Shown here piece by piece: positions 24,487 through 33,524 of a DNA stretch of 64,000 nt (positions are counted from its first letter, which is position 1; each line of letters begins with the position of its first letter). Source of the DNA: Portulaca oleracea (lineage: Eukaryota; Streptophyta; Magnoliopsida; Caryophyllales; Portulacaceae); NCBI GenBank assembly GCA_029582165.1, contig CM055876.1, positions 17,948,501 through 18,012,500 on the forward strand, given 5' to 3'. Below the pieces are notes generated by a model. It ran no database searches and had not been told where the DNA came from. It saw nothing but the letters and a program-made list of their open reading frames with translations. A program made the translations under genes and the position numbers.

Positions 24487-24720
24487 TGCCACGAGAATTT
24501 ACGTGGCAAGAAAAGTGATTGCCACAGGCCTTCATGTGGCGAGAAAAGTGATTGCTACGGGACTTCATGTGGCAAGAAAATTGGTTGCCACGGGACTTCA
24601 TGTGGCAAGAAAAGTGATTGCCACAGGACTACACGTGGCAAGAAAATTGGCTGCCACAGGACATCACGTGGCAAGAAAAGTGATTGCCACGGGACTACAC
24701 GTGGCAAGAAAACCCGTGGC
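24487..24720. repeat. 33-bp tandem repeat, seven copies, right subterminal CACTA
   Basis: The unit starts TGCCACGGGACTTCATGTGG and continues CAAGAAAAGTGAT. Each unit contains the inverse pair GCCAC...GTGGC. Because 33 is a multiple of 3, the frames stay open and produce a spurious repeat peptide. Further GCCACGG palindromes follow up to 24900. Confidence 0.85.
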
Positions 24721-25469
24721 AAATGATAGTGCTTGCCACGGGAGCTCCCATGGCTACGATTTTTCATTTAGTCACGGTAGTAAAATTCCCGTGGCTACAC
24801 CCTTGCCACGGCCACTTGTGCCACGGGGCTAATTTCAAGAAAACCCGTGGCAAGACGGTTTTGCCACGGGAATTTCGAGCTTGTGCCACGAATTTTACCG
24901 TGGCACAAGTGATGCTTTTTTGTAGTGTAATGTGTGGGAGATATGGATGGTCTTGGTTGCATATGGGTTTCATCCCAAAGTTCTTTACTCTTTGCTTGTA
25001 TTTCAACATCAAGAGCTAAAGAACTTAACTCTTCCAAGTTTGTGTAAGGTTGATTTACAACAACATGCCGAATGTAATCATTAAGACCAAGAAAGTAAAA
25101 TACCAAAACTTGTGGATCATCCTCCTTAAGGGTATACTTCCATAGTTGCCACCTGAATTCTATTGTGTATTCAACCACGTCCTTGCTCCCTTGCTCCATT
25201 CTTGCAAGTTTGTTGATGTAGTCTCCTTTGTAATTGAATGACAAGAACTCATCTTGAACATTATACCCATTTTTCTTGCTGGAACGTTTACTCCATTCAT
25301 AAGGTGCTTCATATTCAACCTCATAAGGATGTACCTCACGTGAATTTACGTTTCTTGATCCCTTTTGAAGGATCCCAAGTTCTTCCATGTGTTTGGTGAG
25401 ATCATGAATTTTTTGCTCCAAACGTTGCAAATCACTTTGTGAATTCATGCTAGATCTTTTGCAAGCCAT

Positions 25470-25709
25470 AGAATATGAATCTTGATGAAGAAAGACTCAA
25501 ACAAGACTCACGGTTTAATGGGGAAATGTAAGGAACGAAATGGGGGAATGTGTTTGGGTTAGAGGATGAGTTTCTTGATGGGGTTTCTTTGTGGAGCTAA
25601 TGGTGGACGTGTATGTGGGGGATGATGGGGAATGGATTTGTGATGGAAAGATTGTAAAAAGATGTTTCAAGAACTAAGAGAATCAACTCCTAAGCTCTGA
25701 TACTAATTT
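25470..25709 (-). other. Leader region and tRNA-Met primer-binding site, left unit
   Basis: Between the gag start and the LTR. On the minus strand the LTR is followed by a match to TGGTATCAGAGC (here with a change, plus-strand GCTCTGATACTA at 25694-25705). It closely matches 29023-29220 of the right unit. Confidence 0.7.
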
Positions 25710-26565
25710 TGTTGTATAATGGGATCAATGTAATCTCATTATACTTGGAAACAGGATCTTTAAAAACCAAGATAAGAATCTTGCTTCTCAAAGTTCTTAA
25801 AGATCAACCAAATTAAATGAAAGAAGATGGAAAACGAAAAAGATCAATGGAAATCTTTATCAAGGTGGACGAATGGATGAATGAACGAAATGAAGTGGAT
25901 GAATGAAATGAATGGATGGATGATTAAACGAATGTAATGAGCGAATGGAATAAATGGAATTAATGTGGGAATGAATGGAATGTAAGTTTCTTGGATGTTA
26001 GAATGATATGTGAATGATCTTGAGATTGAAACAATGAAGAAACAAAAACAAGATCAAATGAAAACTAGAAAGAAACTCACGATTTAAATGATGAACGAAT
26101 GATGAATGATATTGGCTTTGAAGACTCCAATGAGGATATAGGCACACCACCCCAAGGAACTCTTCAATTCTACCTTTCACCCCCAAGGGATGCCAACCCA
26201 AGGCTAGAAGTAGGGATAGGACGATTATCCCTCAAGAGAAACGAAAACTAGCACAAAAGCTAGAGAGAAAACAACACCATGTGTGTTTGATCTGTATTTC
26301 ATATATTGAATGAATGAGATTACAAGAGGCCTAAGGGGGTATATATAGTAATCCTAAGCCCCCTAGGACGTGTACTATTCAAGAAATTAGGCCAAACATA
26401 TCATTCGTTCATCATCCATTCGTGAGTTTCCATTTGAGTTTCATTGCAGTTTTGATGTATAATGGGATCATTGGAATCTCATTATACTTGGAAACAGGAT
26501 CTTTAAAAACCAAGATAAGAATCTTGCTTCTCAAAGTTCTTAAAGATCAACCAATTTGAATGAAA
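25710..26565 (-). repeat. Rearranged middle LTR
   Basis: An LTR begins at 25710 (TGTTGTATAATGGG) and stops near 26393 after AAGAAATTAGGCC, losing its last third. It is followed by about 59 bp that resembles LTR DNA in inverse orientation (CAAACATATCATTCGTTC) and then by a 113-bp LTR start (26453-26565) like the first 113 bp of 25710. A full LTR begins right after, at 26566. Confidence 0.7.
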
Positions 26566-27469
26566 TGATGTATAATAGGATCAAGGATGATCAAATTATA
26601 CAAAAGATTAGGATCTTTAAGTGGTTCTTTAAGATTGAATGAATGAATGAATGGATGGATAAACGAATGGAATGGAAGAAATGGATGAATGAAATGAATG
26701 TGTGAATGGATGGAATGTAAGTTTCTTGAATGATTGAATGATATTCAAATGAATCTTGAATTTGAAACAATGTAGAAACAAAAACAAGATCAAATGAAAA
26801 CTAGAAAGAAACTCACGATTTGAATGATGAATGATATTGGCTTTGAAGACTCCAATGAGGGTATAGGCACACCACCTCAAAGAACTCTCCAATTCTACCT
26901 TTCACCACCAAGGGATGCCAACCCAAGGCTAGAAGTAGGGATAGGTCGAATCTCCCTCAAGAGAATCAAAAACTAGCACAAAAGCTAGAGAGAAAACAAC
27001 ACCATGTATTTACTTTGTATTTGATATATGAATGAATGAGATTACAAGAAGCCTAAGGGGGTATTTATAGTAATCCTAAGCCCCCTAAGACGTGTACTAT
27101 TCAAGAAATTAGGCCTCTTGAGGCTTACATCATCCTACACATTTATTACATCATAAAAACTCTAAAATACAACTCTAGAAAGAAAAGACTATAACTCCTT
27201 CAATACTTGTCCATTTTCAAAGATTCAAAAACCATTGGAAAGTTCTTTCAATGCTCTTCAATATGTCTTTGGATGACTTCCTCATTAGACGCATGTGTCT
27301 AGAGTTACAGAGTAAATTACCAAACTGCCCTTGTTGAAATCATTCAAACGAGAGGGATACTTGAGTGAATGATGCTCTTTTGCCATATAACCGAGTATTA
27401 GGCTCCTATGATGTATATTGAATGTCTTCCTTGATGTCCTTGATGTATATGGCCATCAAATATACATCA
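26566..27469 (-). repeat. LTR (3' LTR of right unit)
   Basis: 904 bp from TGATGTATAATAGG to AAATATACATCA, followed by the polypurine tract of the right unit. Very similar in its 3' half to the LTR at 18110-19112. Confidence 0.85.
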
Positions 27470-28980
27470 TACTCCCCCGGTTGAAAAAACGTTTGTCCTC
27501 AAACTTTGAACATTAACTCTCTTGTTCGCCTTCTTCACAAAGAAATTACAAGCTTTCTTCTTAAAGGCTTTGAAGTCATCATAGACTCCTTTACTAAACT
27601 TCATCAACTTCTTCCAAAATAATCCATTGACATTTTTGGACTTTGATTCTCGATATTTCACCATGGATGTAAAAATCCCATGTAACTTCACAACTTCAAA
27701 GTCTAGTTTCACCACTTTGCCTTTATCATGGGTAATACGACATAGTATGAAACGATCCATCTTTGAATGGTCATCGACAACTAGAACCTCTTGACTTCTT
27801 TGAATCCTTGGCACTTCAACCAAGAGATTCAAGTTGATATCTTTAGGGAGCATATGATAGATACGTTTTATAGGAGAATTCAAGATTGGATGATTGCTTG
27901 GATCCGTTTTGCTTTCCTCCAAGTTTGCAAGAATGAGACTGTTATGCTCTTCATACTCATGATATTCCTCCTTCATAATCGTCACAATGTTGCTTTCATT
28001 CTCCTTAGGTCGTGTGGTATAAGATGGAAGTAGAGATGTCTCTTGATGCATGATTTTCCTATCAAGCAACTTTGGTCTTTCCAACAAAGTATGACAAGTA
28101 TCCGTAGAAGTAATATCACACCATAATGAATCTCTACAATTCTTGTAAATGGAAAGACTTACCAAGCTTCTTGGATCCTCATGAATGTCTTTGTCATGGC
28201 TTAGCCATTGTGTAGGGCATGAATAATTCTCCAAGTTTGACGTGTGGATCATTGTTGTAGGGGTGTCAATGTCACCATAGGAGGCACAACTTTCTCCTTC
28301 TGTGATCAATGAACATACTTCTACTTTGTTGGTACAATGAGAGATCTTGCACTCTCTTTGTTGATGTTCATTCGGCACACATACTTCTTTTAAGGCTCTC
28401 CTTGTCACAAGCCATTCTTCTACGTACTCCTCTTCTACTACATTCTCCTCCTCAAATAATTCATTATCATACGTTTGGTACCCAACCAAAGACACTTCTT
28501 TCTTGTTAGGGCATGCACTTTCAACATGATCAAAACTTTGGCAACATAGACATGTACTTGGGACAATGGGAGTGGGGAGGTCTATAGGTTGTTTTGAGGA
28601 GCTTTGGATAGTAGGTGTAGGGAGGTTTAGGGGCTGATTTTGTGGAGCTTTTATGTTTGGTTGTTTTGTGGTGAATGGTGGTCTTTGTTGTATATGGGTT
28701 TTTTTTCCCAATGTTCTCTACTCCTTACTTGTATTTCAACATCAAGAGCTAAAGAACTCAACTCTTCCAAGTTTGTGTAAGGTTGATTTACAACAACGTG
28801 CCGAATGTAATCATTAAGACCAAGAAAGTAACATACCAAAACTTGTGGATCATCCTCCTTAAGGGCATACTTCCATAGTTGCCACCTGAATTCTATTGTG
28901 TATTCAACCACATCCTTGTTCCCTTGCTCCAAACGTTGCAAATCACTTTGTGAATTCATGCTAGATCTTTTACAAGCCAT
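27467..28980 (-). pseudogene. Deleted gag-pol polyprotein, right unit, frameshifted
   Basis: The gag start is the ATG at 28980. This copy lacks 222 bp (74 codons, in frame) of gag compared with the left unit, removed between two TTGCTCCA repeats. The frame then shifts at a run of eight T (28699-28706, plus strand), after which a second frame stays open to 27467. The zinc knuckle is C-L-C-C-Q-S-F-D-H-V-E-S-A-C. The rest closely follows the left copy, with the same altered protease (T-E-G-E-S-C) and integrase (K-Y-R-E) positions. As in the left copy the stop codon is the start of the LTR. Confidence 0.75.
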
Positions 28981-29197
28981 AGAATATGAATCTTGATGAA
29001 GAAAGAATGAAACAAGACTCACGGTTTAATGGGGAAATGTAAGGAACGAAATGGGGGAATGTGTTTAGGTTAGAGGATGGGTTTCTTGATGGAGTTTCTT
29101 TGTGGAGCTAATGGTGGACGTGTATGTGGGCGATGATGGGGAATGGATTTGTGATGGAAAGATTGCAAAAAGATGGTTCAAGAACTAAGAGAATCAA

Positions 29198-29220
29198 CTC
29201 CTAAGCTCTGATACCAATTT
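29198..29220 (-). other. Primer-binding site, initiator tRNA-Met type
   Basis: Plus-strand GCTCTGATACCA is the inverse of TGGTATCAGAGC, the standard plant retroelement site for the 3' end of initiator tRNA-Met. It lies directly inside the LTR that starts at 29221 and sets the element's orientation as minus. Confidence 0.9.
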
Positions 29221-30102
29221 TGATGTATAATGGGATCAAAGAGATCTCATTACACATGGAAATCAGGATCTTTAGAAACGAAGATAAGAATCTCCTTCTC
29301 TAAGTTCTAAAAGATCAAAAGAATGGAATGAAAAGGATGGAAATGATGAAAAGAACTATGAAAGATGATCACCAAATGTATGGGAATTGATGGACGAAAG
29401 GTTGTCTTTGGACGAGATGAAGATGGACGTTTGAATGGTTGAATGAATGGTTGAATGCTTGATAATGGCTTTGAAGATTCTTGGAGGATAAAGGCACACC
29501 ACCTTCAAGAGACCTTCAATTCCTTCCTATCACCACCAAGGACGCCAACCTTGGATAGAAGAAGGGGATAGTTTCGTCCTCCCTCAAGAGAAACGAAGAG
29601 ACTAGCACAAAGCTAGAGAGAAAACATCATGTGTTTACTTTGTATTTGATATATGATTGAATTGAATTGAATGTACAAGGCACCCTAAGGGGTCTATTTA
29701 TACTAGTAGAGGCCCCCTTAGGCGTGTTATATGAAAGAAACTACAACCATCTAGCTTACATCATCCTATACAAATGATTACATCATAAAGAAACAAATGA
29801 ACTAAGCTAGATTACAAATGATGATAACTTGCTCTATACTTAACCAAATCTAAAGATTCTTGAACCATTGGAAAGCTCTTGGAATGTAGATTAATTCACT
29901 CTAGGACAACTTCCATGGTAGCTTTATGGTTCTTGAGTTAAAGAGCAAATTACTTGAGTACCCTTGTAGAATTCTTCCAAAGTAGAGAGATATGTAAGAG
30001 ATGTGAGCTCTTCTTCCATATAGGTGAGTATTTGGCTTCTATGGTGTGTATGGGTTGTCTCCCTTGATGACCTTGATGTATATGGCCATCAAATATATAT
30101 CA
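29221..30102 (-). repeat. LTR (5' LTR of right unit)
   Basis: 882 bp, TGATGTATAATGGG to AAATATATATCA. Clearly more diverged from the LTRs at 18110 and 26566 than those two are from each other, in spite of sharing the TTGAC TSD with the LTR at 18110. Confidence 0.85.
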
Positions 30103-31037
30103 TTGACCTGTCTATTTTGTTTAAGAAGGTTATGTTCTTTGATTCATAAAGTATGGACAGTCCTTTGGTTTTTGTGGTGAAAGTGTGTTGGTTTGGAATT
30201 GTGGTTTGATAGTTTGGTTTTGGAAATGTTGGTTGATACTGGATTGAACTGAGATATGAAACCTAACTAAATAAACGGTATGACTAAATGCGGGGGTTTG
30301 GGCAGTCTCCCCAAGACCAAGATAAGTTCTTGCAGGGAGGCTGTCAAGAGACCAAGTTACGCCTAGTAGTTTGGAATGAATGTTGCGATTGCCATCCGGG
30401 ATGTGGTTGTGATTAGCTATGATGATGAGAAAAGATGTTTGCGATGGCCATCCGTGAGTTAGATTGAGATTTGATTGATGATGAGAAAAGATTGTGGAAT
30501 GTTTTTGGTGAGTCTATTGAATCCGAGGGGCAATACGAAAGGGCCCCCTCTCTTTAAAATATGGAAAATGGTAAGGTTGACTGGTGAAAATTATTTTGAA
30601 ACGTTTGACTTGTTTCCCCTTCCCTTAAAATGTGTTGAAATGAATTGTATAATGTTTTTACTGTTAGAGGTAGACATTATTGAGGTTTCCCCCTCATGTG
30701 TTTAAATGTTTTGTTTTCAGATGATGATCTTTATGTTGGGGACGAGAACTAGTAGTGAGCCTTGGCTTGTTAGTTTAGTCTTTGAGTTGTGTTAAAAGTT
30801 TGAAAGACTTGAAGTTATTAATGTTTAGTTTGAATTTCTAAGGTTGTTTAATTGTTATTATCATTGTCAAATAGTTGTAGTTTTTCTTCTCGCCTTGTAT
30901 TCCTTCGGGGATACGACAATGACGCCCGAATTAAAAATTAAGACTTCCGCTAAATTTCCGTTATCATTAATCTTGACTTTGACCTTTTTATAATTGAATT
31001 TTCAAGGCGTTACAAAAATACATCATACAACTAATTA

Positions 31038-31310
31038 CTCCCTCCATCCCAAATTATTTGTCCACTATTCCATTTTGGAATGTCCCAAAATTATGTCTAC
31101 TTTTCTAAAATGAAAACTTTTATTTTATTGAAATTACAAATAGTTTGAATTTTAAAAATATTTAAATATGAGAGAGAAATGTTTAAATATTAGTTTTGAA
31201 TTCAAAACTAAGGGTATTATTAGTATTTAATTGCTATTGAAATTAATTTATTGATTTTTCTTAAAATGCGTGCTAAATCTAAGGGGACAAATATTTTGGG
31301 ACGGAGGGTG
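31038..31310. mobile_element. Stowaway MITE
   Basis: 273 bp, beginning TA|CTCCCTCCATCCC and ending GGGACGGAGGGTG|TA, with the 2-bp TA target duplication of the Tc1/mariner-derived Stowaway group. AT-rich and non-coding. It sits just outside the solo LTR. Confidence 0.9.
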
Positions 31311-31680
31311 TATATTGTTAATTAAAGAATAGATTGTTAATAAAATTCATAGCATATTCTAATTAAACAAATCAAATAAAAGAATTGTGCCATTTTGTTC
31401 TAAATTGGATCATAATATAACTAGCTATATTGTTAATTATTATTGTTAATTGTAATTAATTAACTGACTAGCACTAATCAACATTGATAAGTACTTATCA
31501 ATATTGATCAACAATAAGTTACTGATCATAAGTAAAAAAAATGCCCTAAGAGAAGAGTTTAATAATTTTGTTCGGTGCTTAAAATAACATTTTTCAAAGC
31601 TAACAATATTTATGCTTCACCTTAAAAGTTTAGATTCATAAGTGTGTGTGTGTGTGTATGCATGTGTGAGCTTGCAATAT
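31311..31680. other. AT-rich intergenic DNA
   Basis: Nothing recognisable apart from a short GT repeat near 31643. Confidence 0.5.
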
Positions 31681-32405
31681 TCATGATTCATCTTTAAAAG
31701 TTAGGTCCGTGTGTGTACGTAGAGTGCTATGCAAAATCAATGAAAGGTGATTAGACCTTCGCTTCCTCAATTGCTCAAAATGATTCCAAGTAAATAAGTC
31801 TCTTCCAACATTGTTTCTCATAAACCAATTGAGCTGCTCCCGGATATTTTCAACATCTTCTCTTTCATTGGTCCAAGTAATGAGTGTCTTAAAGACCACA
31901 AATTGCAATAGCTTCCCCAAACCCTTTCAGCTCGTCGTTTTCCTTGATAAAGCTTCCCATTTTATCTTCATGGACTAGAATTGTGTTGAAATCACCCTCA
32001 TACATGCCTTTAGCTCCTTTAAGAGGCTACAACTTATGTGTTTGTCCTCCTGCTGTGGACACCCATATACCCCCATGAATCTTCACATTCTAACCCCCTC
32101 TTCATTAACATTGAAAACATCAATGAATTTTAAGGATTTAAATTTCAGCTCCAATGACAAAGGACTTTTCCACATCATTGCTAAGCCCCTACTTCTAAAT
32201 TTGACCTTCCTTCTATAACTCACAAAGACACCACTCTCGATCCCATAAGTGTTCTAGAGAGGGACAATCTCCCTATCCTTGAGTCGAGTCTTATATAAGA
32301 AGACTATATCAGAAACTTCATGGTAAATGAGGCGCTGGACACCTTTCACTACGCGTGGCTTCCCAAGCTCGTGATAGCTCCAACATAATATTTTCATGGG
32401 GTGTT
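31681..32405 (-). pseudogene. L1-type LINE endonuclease fragment, degenerate
   Basis: On the minus strand from about 32360, M-K-I-L-C-W, then H-E-L-G-K-P-R and V-F-L-Y-K-T-R-L-K, matches the start of plant L1 endonuclease domains. Next come R-G-L-A-M-M-W, a Y-G-C-P-Q-Q-E-D-K segment, a G-D-F-N-T-I-L motif, and I-T-W-T-N in the last block (31681-31920). Stops and frameshifts separate these pieces. Reverse transcriptase is absent. It continues the same LINE as the pieces at 33096, 40134 and 41577. Confidence 0.75.
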
Positions 32406-32411
32406 TGTCGG

Positions 32412-33095
32412 TGTATTGCCCCGACCTTTCCCGGGATGCGAACATTATCGATAACTTCTTGAAGTATTGACGACCGGCCGCACAAATCACCACGAGTCCT
32501 TCAAGCATGTTTCTTCCTCGTTCACAAGCTATCTAGAAAAAATTTCCATGAGGTCACCTATCTTAAGATAACTCTTAGCCAAACACACTTAACTAGGGAG
32601 ATATCAACATATGAGTTTCCTAGAAGGAAGTTGCACCTTGGTGATATAAGTAATCATTGTTGTCTCTCAATATCGACTGACTTACGCGTTCTGTCAACCT
32701 ACAGTCCAATCTAGAATCTTTCCCTCGCTAGGTAAGTAAGTAACTTCCCATGGATCTCCTATCCATTGGCGCAGCTCACGATTGCAGGTTAGCTCTAATA
32801 CCATCTGTAACACTTTGATCCCTCCATGGTCGCGAACATTATCGATAACTTCTTCAAGAATCGCCGACTGAACCTACAAATCAACACGAGTCCTTTCAGT
32901 GTGTTTCGTGCTCGCTCACACACTATTTAGAAAACTTCTCAGGAAGTCACCCATCCTGAGACTACTCCCAGCCAAGCACGCTTAACTAGAGAATTCTCAA
33001 CGAATGAGCTTCATAGAAGGAAGGTGCACTTTGGTGATATAAGTAGGCATTTCAATCCCTTTAAGCCACACTTTAATCAAATCCAGGGTCTTACA
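32412..33095 (-). mobile_element. Cassandra-type TRIM retrotransposon with 5S-derived LTRs
   Basis: Two LTRs of about 290 bp (32412-32701 and 32806-33095) flank an internal region of about 105 bp. That region has a Met-tRNA-type primer site (plus-strand GCTCTAATACCA at 32792-32803). The right LTR begins TGTAACAC and ends TCTTACA. Both LTRs contain the reverse complement of the 5S rRNA control region: GTCACCCATCC and CCAAGCACGCTTAACT are well kept in the right LTR, more diverged in the left. Cassandra elements are defined by this feature. There is no coding capacity. It sits inside the old LINE. Confidence 0.85.
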
Positions 33096-33524
33096 GCAGG
33101 CTAGGTCCCAGATACAACTACTGAACTGGTAGACTCCTCCAAAGATGTTGATTCTCTGTCTTTTGTGTTTTCATCCGATCAATCTGGATATCCTTAACCT
33201 CGTCTGCTTCTCTTTTTTTTTTTTTTAAGGCTAACCATTATTTATTCTGCTCTTGAAGTAGTTATCCAAATCGGGCGTCTCCACTTTACCCCCTGATTGG
33301 TAGCTTTTGGAGCTGATATGCTGCCTTATATACTCTCGAGATTCACTAGTTCATAACTCCTTGTCCAATTGCACCCATCAACCCTAATTTTATTCTACCT
33401 TTCATCACACCCTGCCTTCATATTATCTTCCATCAGTTGCCCATCCTTCCCTCCTACTTGTATTTTCCCTAAACCCTCCACGACTTCATCCATACTTGGT
33501 TGAGCCTTTTTCCTTCTCGAGTAT
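33096..33524 (-). pseudogene. LINE ORF1 C-terminal fragment
   Basis: The minus-strand frame at 33395-33524 (S-R-R-K-K-A-Q-P-S-M-D-E-V-V-E-G-L) and further broken pieces lie between two elements that split the LINE. On the minus strand it follows, after removal of the 33525-40128 element, directly from the ORF1 zinc-knuckle region at 40134. Assignment rests mainly on that continuity. Confidence 0.55.

Larger units (their letters stand above)
20341..24927 (+). mobile_element. CACTA (En/Spm) transposon, 4.6 kb
   Basis: The left end starts CACTCCAAATCATCACTTG; the right end finishes with the inverse of CACTACAAAAAAGCATCACTTG. Both are followed inward by GCCACG palindromic subterminal repeats (20360-20660 and 24480-24900), a usual feature of CACTA elements. 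The interior has untranslated-looking leader DNA and one short ORF at 23973 but no recognisable full transposase, so it is non-autonomous or decayed. It is flanked by a 62-bp direct duplication (20278-20339 and 24928-24989) instead of the usual 3-bp TSD. Confidence 0.8.
19110..25469 (-). pseudogene. Deleted gag-pol polyprotein, left unit, interrupted by CACTA
   Basis: The open frame starts at ATG 25469, runs to about 24928, and resumes from about 20277 to the stop at 19110. In order it shows a gag capsid-like segment (D-V-V-E-Y-T-I-E-F, then F-L-G-L-N-D-Y-I and Q-P-Y-T-N-L-E-E-L), a zinc knuckle C-C-H-C-Q-S-L-G-H-I-D-L-E-C (C-x2-C-x4-H-x4-C), a protease-like stretch, and an integrase-like stretch (D-H-S-K-M-D-R-F-I then V-V-K-L-H). 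It ends on S-L-R-T-N-F-F. RT and RNase H are missing. The protease position that should read D-x-G reads T-E-E-E-S-C, and the integrase S-D-R-D position reads K-Y-R-E, so neither should be catalytic. The stop codon TGA is the first three bases of the LTR. The CACTA insertion breaks the frame after the capsid part. Confidence 0.75.
18110..30102 (-). mobile_element. Compound Ty3/gypsy-type array LTR-internal-LTR-internal-LTR
   Basis: LTRs lie at 18110-19112, 25710-27469 (rearranged) and 29221-30102, with two related internal regions between them, all on the minus strand. The outermost ends are flanked by TTGAC (18105-18109 and 30103-30107), so the block behaves as one insertion. A primer-binding site complementary to initiator tRNA-Met lies inside each right-hand LTR, and a purine tract (CCGGGGGAGTA) lies inside each left-hand LTR. 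No reverse transcriptase or RNase H is present, so both units are non-autonomous deletion derivatives. The left unit is further split by a CACTA element. Confidence 0.85.
15767..31014 (+). mobile_element. Solo LTR of about 3.25 kb, split by a nested insertion
   Basis: The left end starts TGTAAAACCCCG at 15767 and the right end finishes GGCGTTACA at 31014. AAAAT immediately precedes (15762-15766) and follows (31015-31019), a perfect 5-bp TSD. Removing the inner insertion (18110-30102 plus one TTGAC copy) leaves about 3,250 bp with no PBS, polyprotein or second LTR, so this is a solo LTR left by recombination. Its body holds a C-rich pyrimidine tract (16120-16860) and AT-rich DNA (16870-18100). 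Such very long LTRs are known from Ogre/Tat-type Ty3/gypsy elements; that assignment is inference. Confidence 0.8.

Noticed and set aside
24487..24720. CRISPR-like regular repeats
   Set aside because: Units are adjacent without unique spacers, contain transposon subterminal palindromes, and the genome is a plant's.
24430..24832. Repeat-peptide frames with an 11-residue period
   Set aside because: Produced by the 33-bp subterminal repeats of the CACTA element.
29198..29220. tRNA-like sequence
   Set aside because: Only the 12-base primer-binding complement is present; no cloverleaf can be formed.
31681..31920. Independent small gene of 79 codons
   Set aside because: Its I-T-W-T-N and R-D-L-F blocks follow in order from LINE endonuclease pieces just upstream, so it belongs to the LINE remnant.
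32936..33040. 5S rRNA gene on the minus strand
   Set aside because: Only part of the 5S sequence is kept, with many changes, and it is placed symmetrically in two LTRs; it is Cassandra.
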